Shown here one piece after another: positions 24,883-32,894 of a stretch of DNA of 64,000 bases (its first letter is position 1; each line of letters starts with the position of its first letter). The stretch is from the NCBI GenBank assembly GCA_021773135.1, contig JAJFKP010000023.1, positions 1 through 64,000 of the forward strand, in the 5' to 3' direction. Under the pieces are notes generated by a model. The model was not told where the DNA came from and searched no databases. It saw nothing but the letters and a program-made list of their open reading frames with translations. The position numbers and the translations under genes are program-made. This DNA is from Woeseiaceae bacterium. GTDB lineage: Bacteria > Pseudomonadota > Gammaproteobacteria > Steroidobacterales > Woeseiaceae.

Positions 24883-25042
24883 AAGGGTAGCTGCCGGGAA
24901 ATCGCCAATGGCGTATAATGCTCGGCCGTTTACCCGACAGGCAGTGATCGATCAATACGTATTTTCCGACATCAAACCTAATATCGAGCCAGGCCACCGC
25001 AGTCTCTGAAGTGTGCACGCAAGCGGGGCAGGGTGAGCGGCC

Positions 25043-26104
25043 TTGGTGAGTAGCGCAGCACAGATTGCCTACGCACCCTGCGGTTTCCTCGATCAGCGGG
25101 ACGCGATAGCAGCAGAAGTGATGTCGAGAATGTTCGCCGCGGATATGTCCTTGCGCGATGCACAGGATCGCGCCGAGATGGATAAGTACCGTGAAGATAT
25201 CGGCTTCCATATTTTATATCTTGCGGAAGCCATTGCCGCGCGCGCACCGGGCCTGTTTCGCAACTACACCGACTGGGTTGAGGACGTTTTGAACGGCCTG
25301 GGTTTCAGGACGGACCAACTGCAAAATTGCTTCCGCATCATTGCGGCAGTGCTGCAGGAGCGCGACTACCTCGTGGATGCAGATATCGCTGTCGAATACT
25401 TGAACCACGCGATCACGAGGCTTGGTTCGCCGAAGGACGCCACCATTTCCTCGTTGGACACCGCGAATGAGCCGGCGCAACACATGCTTGCCGAATTACT
25501 TGCCTGTCGACGTTCGAAAGCTTTCGAAATTGTTGAAAAGGCGGAAGCGAATGGACTGCCACTTGCCGACATTTACCTGCAGCTATTTCAGCCTGCGCTG
25601 CGCGAAGTCGGGCGACTCTGGCAGCAGAATAAAATTTCCGTGGCCCAGGAGCACTATTGCAGCGCCGCTATCCAGCTAATGATGGGCCGTCTTGCTGCAA
25701 AAATTTTTTCAAGCAAGCGAAACGGCTACACAATCGTTTCGGCATGCGTTGGCAAAGAGTTGCACGAGATAGGACTGCGAATGATCGCAGATATTATGGA
25801 GGCCTCTGGCTGGGAAACACACTTCCTGGGTGCTAACGTTCCAACCGGAGATCTGGTCGCGATGGTTCGTGACACACGGGCTGATGCGCTCTGCCTGTCC
25901 GTTACATTGACCTCGAATTTGTTTCACTTGAATGAGGTGATACTGGCGATGCGCGCAGAGACCGATCTCCAGCACGTCAAAATCATCGTTGGCGGGTATC
26001 CGTTTATTTTGCAGCCTGATTTGTGGCGGACCGTCGGCGCTGACGGTCACGCGCCTGATGCTGCCAGCGTCAACAGGATTTGTCTGGACCTTGTCGAACA
26101 GTAG
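25043..26104 (+). CDS. Cobalamin-binding sensor protein (CarH/LitR-like B12 domain)
   Basis: 353 residues; start is TTG 25043 or GTG 25046. After an N-terminal helical region (1-140), a B12-binding cap carries the W-x9-EH signature (LWQQNKISVAQEH) known from adenosylcobalamin photoreceptors. The Rossmann-like B12 domain follows with KELHEIGLRM (E-x-H-x-x-G in place of D-x-H-x-x-G, also typical of that group) and later LGANVP and IIVGGYPF. There is no DNA-binding domain, so the signal probably goes to the histidine kinase whose gene overlaps this one by 14 bp. Confidence 0.88.
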   Translation: MVSSAAQIAYAPCGFLDQRDAIAAEVMSRMFAADMSLRDAQDRAEMDKYREDIGFHILYLAEAIAARAPGLFRNYTDWVEDVLNGLGFRTDQLQNCFRIIAAVLQERDYLVDADIAVEYLNHAITRLGSPKDATISSLDTANEPAQHMLAELLACRRSKAFEIVEKAEANGLPLADIYLQLFQPALREVGRLWQQNKISVAQEHYCSAAIQLMMGRLAAKIFSSKRNGYTIVSACVGKELHEIGLRMIADIMEASGWETHFLGANVPTGDLVAMVRDTRADALCLSVTLTSNLFHLNEVILAMRAETDLQHVKIIVGGYPFILQPDLWRTVGADGHAPDAASVNRICLDLVEQ

Positions 26105-27314
26105 TCATCATCCGTCGGCACAGCTGGCGCTGTTATGCGACCGTGACGGTGTCGTGCAGCACTGGCTGCACGACGGCATCGGTGCCAGCGAGGTGCACCC
26201 GGAAAATTGCACCTTTGTCCGATTGCTGCACGAGTCGAACCAGGTCAAAGGCCTGAACTTTCTTTCAACCCTGACAGGCAAGCGCGTCGCTGCCGACTGG
26301 GACCTTTGCTTTGCGGTGCCGGGCGGTGGCATTGAGGTATTGCACGTCGCGGGAAGCTGGTGCGATAAAGGTGCTCTGGTGCTGGCGGGAAATGCGACAT
26401 CATCACTGCAGAGTTTGTGCAACGATGTACGTGAACTACACCCTGACGTTGCATCCGCTTGCGACAAGATTGCTGCCGAATTCCAGGCCGATGAAAAGAT
26501 CGACGACACGGCTGTCTATGCACAGTTAATGCAAATGTACAACGATTTTGCCCGGATGCAGCGTGAATTTGCGAGCCAGAACGCAAAACTGATTCGCCTT
26601 GCTGACGAGAAGGAGGATATGCTGAATATTGCTGTGCACGATCTGCGCAGTCCGCTGAACGCAATTTCGTTACTGGCGAGTTCGGTAGAACAGCTCGCGC
26701 AGGATCGCCTGACCGACCGCGAAGTGTCCCTCCTAAACAGGATCGTTGACACGGCCGGCGAAATGGGCACTACGGTTACCCGGATTCTTGACGACGCAAA
26801 GCATGATCCGAGCGGACCGGTGGTGGAGTTTGTGCCAGGCGACATGCATGCGCTGGTCGCTGCCAGAATTGAGTTACTCGGTGCCCTGGCGACGCGTAAG
26901 TCCATTGAAATCAAACTATTGTGTGAGGATGAGCTGCCGCCGATTCCGTTTGACAGGACGCATATGCCGCACGTCGTTGATAACGTCCTGGGTAATGCTA
27001 TTAAGTTCTCGCCGACCGGCGGCGATGTTGAAATTCATCTGCACAAGAACGGCGATGAGATGGTGCTCGAATTCTGTGACCGTGGCGAGGGCATTCCCGC
27101 AGGCGAAGACAAACTGATATTTAACTCGTTTGAAACCGGATCAGTGCGACCCACTGACGGCGAAGCCAGCAACGGCCTGGGCCTGGCAATTTGTCGCTCG
27201 ATAGTGGCTGCCCACAACGGCACCATCGTCGCCGACAACAGGGATGGTGGCGGTGCGGTATTCCGAATTACGTTGCCGCTGCGACAGCAGGGGCTGCGCG
27301 CCAGCAAGATTTAG
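26091..27314 (+). CDS. Cytoplasmic sensor histidine kinase
   Basis: 407 residues if started at TTG 26091; no ATG is well placed and the open frame extends further upstream inside the B12 gene. A PAS-like N-terminal region (1-150), coiled coil, HisKA with MLNIAVHDLRSPLNAI near residue 185 and HATPase motifs NVLGNAIKFSPTGG and GLGLAICRS. No receiver and no membrane segment. The partner is probably the B12 protein just upstream; the output regulator is not encoded next to it. Confidence 0.85.
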   Translation: MSNSSHHPSAQLALLCDRDGVVQHWLHDGIGASEVHPENCTFVRLLHESNQVKGLNFLSTLTGKRVAADWDLCFAVPGGGIEVLHVAGSWCDKGALVLAGNATSSLQSLCNDVRELHPDVASACDKIAAEFQADEKIDDTAVYAQLMQMYNDFARMQREFASQNAKLIRLADEKEDMLNIAVHDLRSPLNAISLLASSVEQLAQDRLTDREVSLLNRIVDTAGEMGTTVTRILDDAKHDPSGPVVEFVPGDMHALVAARIELLGALATRKSIEIKLLCEDELPPIPFDRTHMPHVVDNVLGNAIKFSPTGGDVEIHLHKNGDEMVLEFCDRGEGIPAGEDKLIFNSFETGSVRPTDGEASNGLGLAICRSIVAAHNGTIVADNRDGGGAVFRITLPLRQQGLRASKI

Positions 27315-27655
27315 CTTTGCGCGGAACTCTCGGCTGCTGATACTGCTGAAATCGGTTTGCCGATGATGCGCCAGGCCAGGAATGATGCTTCCAACGCTTT
27401 CAGCGCGCGACTTTTGCCTTCGCGGCGCACAGAAGTTTCGCCGTCAGACTCATCCCCCCGGTCTCTCTCTGCTCGTTTGGGTTTACCTGTGGCGGCGAAG
27501 CCGACTAAGAAGGCCAGTAGCAGAGACTCAGGTTGACCAAACGTCTGCTGCGACCAGTGTTTCGCGGTGCGCCGAATTTTGTGCAATCGCTGCGCTTGCA
27601 GGTCAGCCTGCTTCGCAAGCACACTCACTTCTGTTTTTTGCTGTTTTAATATCAT
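27311..27655 (-). CDS. Unknown protein of the DUF883/YqjE operon
   Basis: 114 residues with a mildly hydrophobic middle (LLLAFLVGFAATG) and basic ends. It is third in the operon and overlaps the YqjE-like gene by 4 bp (ATGA), occupying the position that YqjK has in the enterobacterial yqjD-yqjE-yqjK operon; sequence similarity to YqjK is not evident to me. It meets the histidine-kinase gene tail to tail with a 4-bp overlap. Confidence 0.65.
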   Translation of the reverse strand: MILKQQKTEVSVLAKQADLQAQRLHKIRRTAKHWSQQTFGQPESLLLAFLVGFAATGKPKRAERDRGDESDGETSVRREGKSRALKALEASFLAWRIIGKPISAVSAAESSAQS

Positions 27656-28065
27656 GATTCTGCATTGTCCGGGTCAAACATACTTTTTCGGGTAGCGCGA
27701 AACTCAACGTTTCTGCCAAGACGCATTGTGGCCCGAAGCAGCAACGCGGCGATCAGAACATGAGCTAAGGCGAGGCCCAGAAAGATTGTCCATAACGACC
27801 AACCGAAGCCAAGCAGCACGTTAACCAGTGCAGCAACGCCAAGACCCCAGGCAGAAAAGACAAATATGGCTCCCAGCACTGCGAGGAAAACCATCAACGC
27901 CACGCTCACGACAGCGAGACGTGCTTCAGCCGCCGCCAACCGCGTAATCGTCCCCACCCGGGAGGTCTTGGTCGTGAACCAATCAGACGCGAGCTCAGCA
28001 ATATTTGCCGAGCTCGCGTCCTGGTTTACAACCGGCGCTGCTTTCTCAGCCGCTTCAGTATTCAT
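27652..28065 (-). CDS. YqjE/phage-holin-superfamily membrane protein
   Basis: 137 residues from the ATG at 28065, with two central membrane helices (VSVALMVFLAVLGAIFVFSA and LWTIFLGLALAHVLIAALLL). This arrangement after a DUF883 gene is the standard ElaB/YqjD-YqjE pair. The role is probably membrane association under stress. Confidence 0.85.
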   Translation of the reverse strand: MNTEAAEKAAPVVNQDASSANIAELASDWFTTKTSRVGTITRLAAAEARLAVVSVALMVFLAVLGAIFVFSAWGLGVAALVNVLLGFGWSLWTIFLGLALAHVLIAALLLRATMRLGRNVEFRATRKSMFDPDNAES

Positions 28066-28077
28066 GCGAGCTTGCAA

Positions 28078-28413
28078 TTATCTGCGGAGAATTGAAGATG
28101 CGATAATGCCAGCTGCAAACGCAATGCCTGCTGAAGTCATCGGTCGCTCGCGAACAAACTGCTCAACATTGGCGACAGTCTGCTCAACCTGGCGGCTGGT
28201 AGACTCTTTCGTGTCTTCCAGCTTCTCGCCGGCAGCGTTAGCTTTGCTGCGCAGTTGAAGCTCCAGGTCTTCGGCCTTTTCGGTTGCATCGTCAATCAGG
28301 CTGTGAGCTGTTTTTCCAACGCGACGGGCTGTAGAACTGTCTGATTCCGGCGTTGGCTGCACGGCAGTCTTCGAATTTGCGCCGGCCGTCGGATTAGCTG
28401 TTTGAATAGTCAT
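28078..28413 (-). CDS. DUF883 (ElaB/YqjD) family membrane-anchored protein
   Basis: 111 residues: a disordered N-terminal third, an amphipathic helix (VEQTVANVEQFVRERP) and a C-terminal anchor (AGIAFAAGIIASSILRR), the ElaB/YqjD layout. The enterobacterial homologues tether ribosomes to the membrane in stationary phase. GGAGAACAGCC precedes the ATG. First gene of a sigma-54-driven operon. Confidence 0.9.
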   Translation of the reverse strand: MTIQTANPTAGANSKTAVQPTPESDSSTARRVGKTAHSLIDDATEKAEDLELQLRSKANAAGEKLEDTKESTSRQVEQTVANVEQFVRERPMTSAGIAFAAGIIASSILRR

Positions 28414-28498
28414 TGGCTGTTCTCCTTAGTTTAGATTGCTTGTTTACGTGCCGTTTCTGGCACGCCAGTTACGTAAATAACTTTCTCAATCAATACCA

Positions 28499-28516
28499 AT
28501 GCAGTTTCTGTGCCAA
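28499..28516 (-). promoter_or_regulatory. Sigma-54 promoter
   Basis: Minus strand TTGGCACAGAAACTGCAT: 10-base spacing, TGGCAC -24, CTGCAT -12. About 85 bp upstream of the DUF883 ATG. Confidence 0.83.
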
Positions 28517-28632
28517 ACTGAAAATCTCGCAAATAACGCACTTTCGAGCCTGCCAGGCGGAAAATTTACGGAAAAATTTTCAAGGTCACGTAATTTTTGC
28601 ACACTGTTTGGAGGATTTTCGTCGCCAGGAAT

Positions 28633-28736
28633 AGGGGTCGAACCGAATTAAGGATAGGGGTCGAATAAGGATAGGGGTCGAACCGAATTTGCCGACACTC
28701 CGAAAATCGGTTCGACCCCTTATCTTCGACCCCTTC
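28633..28736 (+). repeat. REPIN-like repeat, copy 3
   Basis: Three forward arms in succession and then CGACACTCCGAAAATCGG with right arm CGGTTCGACCCC, plus an extra partial TTCGACCCC arm. Confidence 0.85.
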
Positions 28737-28999
28737 TTCTGAACCACGCGTTTCTTGTCGTCGAAACGCACAGCTATGCCCAGATCGACTGGTTTTCGGA
28801 ATCTGTTCTGCATAACGTGTTGGGCTTCTGTTCAGTCCCTTTCCCCGAATCCGTGTCCGGGCGAAACTGCAGGAGAAACGGCCGGGCTATCAGGGCGCGG
28901 TCGTCGAATGGCTGCTGAAAGTGCCCGCCTGGATAATGCGCCAGGCCGCGTGATAAATCGTTTGCCCTGTAATAAGCTAAAGAAAAGGAGGCTGCCAAC

Positions 29000-29881
29000 A
29001 TGCGACAAGAAGAAATCGATGACCAGGTTTTCGAACTTTATGACGAGTATTGCCACGGCCATATGGACCGCCGTGAATTCTTTGATCGTGCCGCGAAACT
29101 GACGATAGGCGGCGTATCGGCCGTGGCCATGGCTGAAGCACTGATGCCGAACTACGCTGATGCACAGGAAATTCTGTTTACTGACGAGCGCATCAAGGCG
29201 AACTGGGTTAGCTATCCATCGCCGGGTGGCACCTCTGGTGACATGCGGGGTTACCTTGTTGTACCCGCAGGCGACGGTCCTTTCCCGGCGGTCCTGGTCA
29301 TGCATGAGAACCGTGGCTTGAACCCCTACGTACAGGACGTCGCAAGGCGTTTCGGCGTCGCCGGATTTCTTGCGCTAGCGCCCGACGGCCTGGCGCCGAT
29401 TGGCGGCTATCCCGGTAACGACGATGATGGTCGTACTATGCAGCGCACCCTGGATCAGGCTGAGTTACGCCAGGACATGGTCAACAGTGCCCGCTATGTC
29501 AAAGTCCACGACCTGTCGAATGGCAAGCTCGGTGCAACCGGGTTCTGCTGGGGTGGGGGCACCACGAATTTCCTCGCCACCGAGCTGGGCGAAGACCTTA
29601 ACGCCGGGGCACCGTTTTACGGCAGTGCGCCGGTCACGAATGAAGTTTCGAACATCAAAGCGGCTATGCAGATCCACTACGCCGAGGACGATGAACGCGT
29701 TAACGCGATGCGACCGGATTACGAGGCGGCGCTTGAAGCCAACGGTGTGACGTATGAAATGCACACCTATCCCGGGACTCGGCACGGATTCCATAATTAC
29801 TCAACGCCGCGCTACCAACCCGAGGCCGCACAGTTGGCATGGGAAAGGATGGTCGCATTTTTCGGCGAACACCTGAGCTGA
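29000..29881 (+). CDS. Dienelactone hydrolase family protein with Tat-like leader
   Basis: 293 residues. The first 55 include DRREFFDRAAKLTIGG, a twin-arginine-like signal, then a dienelactone-hydrolase fold with nucleophile Cys in GFCWGGG near residue 180, Asp in YAEDDERV and His in GTRHGFHN near residue 260. The Cys nucleophile is normal for this family. It is probably exported to the periplasm; the substrate is unknown. AAGGAGG precedes the ATG. Confidence 0.9.
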   Translation: MRQEEIDDQVFELYDEYCHGHMDRREFFDRAAKLTIGGVSAVAMAEALMPNYADAQEILFTDERIKANWVSYPSPGGTSGDMRGYLVVPAGDGPFPAVLVMHENRGLNPYVQDVARRFGVAGFLALAPDGLAPIGGYPGNDDDGRTMQRTLDQAELRQDMVNSARYVKVHDLSNGKLGATGFCWGGGTTNFLATELGEDLNAGAPFYGSAPVTNEVSNIKAAMQIHYAEDDERVNAMRPDYEAALEANGVTYEMHTYPGTRHGFHNYSTPRYQPEAAQLAWERMVAFFGEHLS

Positions 29882-29886
29882 TATCT

Positions 29887-29970
29887 AAGGGGTCGAACCG
29901 AATTAGGCAACAACGCATAAATCGGTTCGACCCCTTATTTTGCGATAAATCGGTTCGACCCCTTTTTTTC
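29887..29970 (+). repeat. REPIN-like repeat, copy 4
   Basis: AAGGGGTCGAACCGAATTAG, a short spacer (CAACAACGCAT), AAATCGGTTCGACCCC and a second right arm 22 bp later. Confidence 0.88.
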
Positions 29971-30010
29971 TCCATTATCATAATTTCTTAGTTTCTCCAC
30001 GGGCTAAACG

Positions 30011-30610
30011 ATGAAACAGCTCACCATCATAGTCGTTGCGGTGCTCGCACTAGCTGGCGGTTGGTTTTTCCTTTCTCCCCTCTTTATTGATCAAGCAGTC
30101 GATGAAGACTTCAGCTTCACACTTGCCAGTGGCGAAGTTGATATGTCCAAAATTATGGCAATGTCCGAAGTTGATCGAATGTCCATGAAGAAGGAGATCA
30201 TGGCTGCTGGCGCTAATGGGTCGGATGCAATGGTCGATGAGACGATGCCCTCGGAATCACCAGCGCTCGTCGCGCAGGGGCAGTTCACTGACGCCGATGC
30301 GATTCACAAAGGCAGTGGTCGGGCAACCTTGTATCGGCTGCAGGATGGCGCCCATGCAATTCGCTTCGAGGAGTTTCGAACCACCAATGGCCCGGCCCTG
30401 GTCGTCTATCTCGCCAAACACCCGAATCCGCAAAGTGCATCCGATGTGACTGACGTAGGCTTCGTTGATCTGGGTAAGTTAAAAGGGAACGTAGGTAATC
30501 AGAACTACCTGATACCTGCCGGCACACCTGTTGGTGAATTCAATAGTGTTGTGATCTGGTGTGAATTATTTGACGTTCTGTTCTCGCCGGCTGCACTTAA
30601 TCGAACTTAA
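30011..30610 (+). CDS. DM13 domain protein, membrane anchored
   Basis: 199 residues: one N-terminal membrane helix, a linker, then a DM13 domain (about 95-195) ending in the signature VVIWCELFDVLFSPA with its conserved Cys. DM13 domains are proposed to act in electron transfer or redox chemistry outside the membrane. Confidence 0.88.
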   Translation: MKQLTIIVVAVLALAGGWFFLSPLFIDQAVDEDFSFTLASGEVDMSKIMAMSEVDRMSMKKEIMAAGANGSDAMVDETMPSESPALVAQGQFTDADAIHKGSGRATLYRLQDGAHAIRFEEFRTTNGPALVVYLAKHPNPQSASDVTDVGFVDLGKLKGNVGNQNYLIPAGTPVGEFNSVVIWCELFDVLFSPAALNRT

Positions 30611-30617
30611 AGAGATC

Positions 30618-30669
30618 AAGGGGTCGAATTGACTCAATATTCTCCCGCAAAAATCAGTTCGACCCCTTT
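30618..30669. repeat. REPIN-like repeat, copy 5 (short, diverged)
   Basis: AAGGGGTCGAATTGACTC and AAATCAGTTCGACCCC as inverted arms with a short spacer. Confidence 0.75.
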
Positions 30670-30727
30670 GGTTCCCAGAGTACGTTGTGCTGCATTGGGG
30701 CCAATATCGCAGGCCACTTTCTATAAA

Positions 30728-32437
30728 CTAGCGTGCGACCGGAATGATGAACTCATCGAGCAGGAATTCGATGTGATCTGCTCGACTCAGCAGGTTTCCT
30801 TCATGGTTAAACCCGACACTGGTGTCAAACCTTGCGCGCTCAACTGATGAAAGCAACCCTTGGATGAACCTACGTGCGAGGTAATATCTGCCGCGATTGT
30901 GGAGCCGTTCCGCCAGATACGCCTTAAGATATAATTTTAAAAAGTCTCTCCTTTTCAGTGCTGGCCGCGCATTGCGCACAGCAGTCACGAGCGTGTTGAG
31001 TTTCGTACTGGTCAGATCCACAAAGGCTTGCGTTACGGCCTGAGGGTCCGTATCGAAATTCAGTCCGAAATCGATATGCAGACCTACAACAATGTACGAA
31101 AATCCCCGCACTCGTCCACGGGAACTGCCGCAATCGTTGGTGAGTGCGATGGCGCTTCCCTCGATGACATTAGCACTATCGGACGGCTGCCATACGAAGG
31201 CGCTCTGTAACTGAGGATCGCCGACTATCGGAATGTTGCAATCGATAGGATTGCTGACGAACTGGTCGGGAAACACCGTGTTTGAAATTGTATCTTCCAG
31301 AATATCGAAGTTGGTCTCGGTAACGATTACCTGGAATTCCGGTGAACCACACAGGTGGGCAGGAATGATTAACTCGCCATCGAACAGAACCTGGGGCGTT
31401 TGACCGTCACAGCGCCCGTTCGCATCGGCCCTGGAATCGAGAACCGGAACTACGGTCTGCGTGATAGTTGCACCCGGTGGCGGAACAAAATTATCCGGCA
31501 AGGTGAATTCGTGCAGGCCGGTCGGGTTACACCCGCCAGCAGTCGCCACGCAGTCGTCGGCTGGTACGGTTACTTCGTTTGGCACGACAGGAGCAGCAAT
31601 ATCGATTTGGGTACTATTGCCCCCGCCCACCGTCCAAATTGACACCCTTACTCGCGATATGTTCGGTGGAAAACCGGCAATGAGCCTGTCGCTCGATAGC
31701 ATGTCAGTAGTGCCAACGATTGATACTTGAATTGAATTTATCAACTGACCGCCCAGTTGAGCTCCGTTATCAATGTTATCGACGAAAATCCAGACCTGGT
31801 CATTCGGGACTGGAAGATTGTCTCTTACAGTAACGTCCCCTCCGCTACCTTGAATTTCCAATTGTAGGGCCGGAAGATCAACCGTGACCTCGATTGTTGC
31901 ATTTGGATATTGCCCGATGTCGAAGACCGGATCAGTATCAGCGACGGTCTGGTCAAGAGAAATCGTAATGTCGCCCGGGTCGCCGATACTGAAGAGTCCT
32001 GCGAGCGGTCCCTGTGTAACTGTGACGTTGCCCGAAAACGTGGCTGATGTCGGACTTTGAGTAATTGTGTACGTCCATCGCGTTGTAAACCAACCATCCG
32101 ATGGATCGCCGAAATTGCCTGGAGTAAGTTCCCAACATTGTGTGCACGGCAAGGTTGGATTTAACATGCCGCTGGCCGTCGCGAATCCTGGAATGTCCGG
32201 GACATAGGAGATGCCTGTATACGATAGCTCCCCGCTTGTCGTGGTTCCGGTAACGCCTGAGAATGCGACAATTTCCTCGAACTGCAGCAGTCCGTCACCA
32301 GTATCGTCAAAGACTACAGAGAAATCAGAAAAGAAAGAGTTGCCACGAGCATTGAGTTGCATAAGTTCAGCATGCGCAGAAGGTAACCAGCACATCATCA
32401 ATATGGAGGCAATTTTCAGGTTTCCGGATTTGCGCAT
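30728..32437 (-). CDS. Large secreted protein, unknown
   Basis: 569 residues from the ATG at 32437. Signal peptide to about 24 (ILMMCWLPSAHA), then DDTGDGLLQFEEI, similar to a calcium-binding EF-hand loop, a long beta-rich Cys-containing middle, and a C-terminal helical domain (LYLKAYLAERLHNRGRYYLA) like the small helical modules that end some secreted bacterial proteins. No known catalytic motif was recognised. Confidence 0.7.
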   Translation of the reverse strand: MRKSGNLKIASILMMCWLPSAHAELMQLNARGNSFFSDFSVVFDDTGDGLLQFEEIVAFSGVTGTTTSGELSYTGISYVPDIPGFATASGMLNPTLPCTQCWELTPGNFGDPSDGWFTTRWTYTITQSPTSATFSGNVTVTQGPLAGLFSIGDPGDITISLDQTVADTDPVFDIGQYPNATIEVTVDLPALQLEIQGSGGDVTVRDNLPVPNDQVWIFVDNIDNGAQLGGQLINSIQVSIVGTTDMLSSDRLIAGFPPNISRVRVSIWTVGGGNSTQIDIAAPVVPNEVTVPADDCVATAGGCNPTGLHEFTLPDNFVPPPGATITQTVVPVLDSRADANGRCDGQTPQVLFDGELIIPAHLCGSPEFQVIVTETNFDILEDTISNTVFPDQFVSNPIDCNIPIVGDPQLQSAFVWQPSDSANVIEGSAIALTNDCGSSRGRVRGFSYIVVGLHIDFGLNFDTDPQAVTQAFVDLTSTKLNTLVTAVRNARPALKRRDFLKLYLKAYLAERLHNRGRYYLARRFIQGLLSSVERARFDTSVGFNHEGNLLSRADHIEFLLDEFIIPVAR

Positions 32438-32527
32438 CGTGATCCCCTGTTTATATTTTTTTTGGGTACGAATAATCTCAATAAACGTAGAATATGAAAA
32501 CTGCGTTTCGGGGGTTGGCTCCGACAA

Positions 32528-32894
32528 CGATTTCTTTTGGGCGAGTGCCAGTTACGTCTTCAAGACTAATCTCATGCTTCACTCAGAGCTTAGCCCAATA
32601 AGGGTCAGATTGCATGGAGAACATTTACATAATGCGAGTCGTAGAATGCTGAACCAGTGTTACTTCCTGTAATAGCAACTTGACCATAGTCTGCGAGCGC
32701 AGCACCAAGCAACTCAGAAGTGCAAGACAAGCGTTATTGGTATAATGGATTGATCAAACTGCTGTAAATAGCAAGATTAGATTGGTTGGGAAATATTTCA
32801 CGGCCGCGAGAAGTAATAATTTGCGACCTCTGACAGGTCGGATTCGAAGACGTTTTGCCACTGGTTTGATACGAAAGCAGGGTGTGTTCAGATA
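32528..32894. other. 367-bp gap upstream of the TIR gene
   Basis: No gene is seen. It contains an isolated AGGGTCAGATTGCATGG (near 32600) similar to the second repeat family, and a TATAAT at 32741-32746 that could be a -10 box without a clear -35. Confidence 0.45.

Larger units (their letters stand above)
28414..28999. other. Divergent intergenic region
   Basis: Contains a short palindrome (CGTGCC and GGCACG around 6 bases) at 28447-28464, the sigma-54 promoter at 28499, repeat copy 3 at 28633 and about 260 bp before the dienelactone hydrolase gene in which no gene is seen. Confidence 0.6.
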
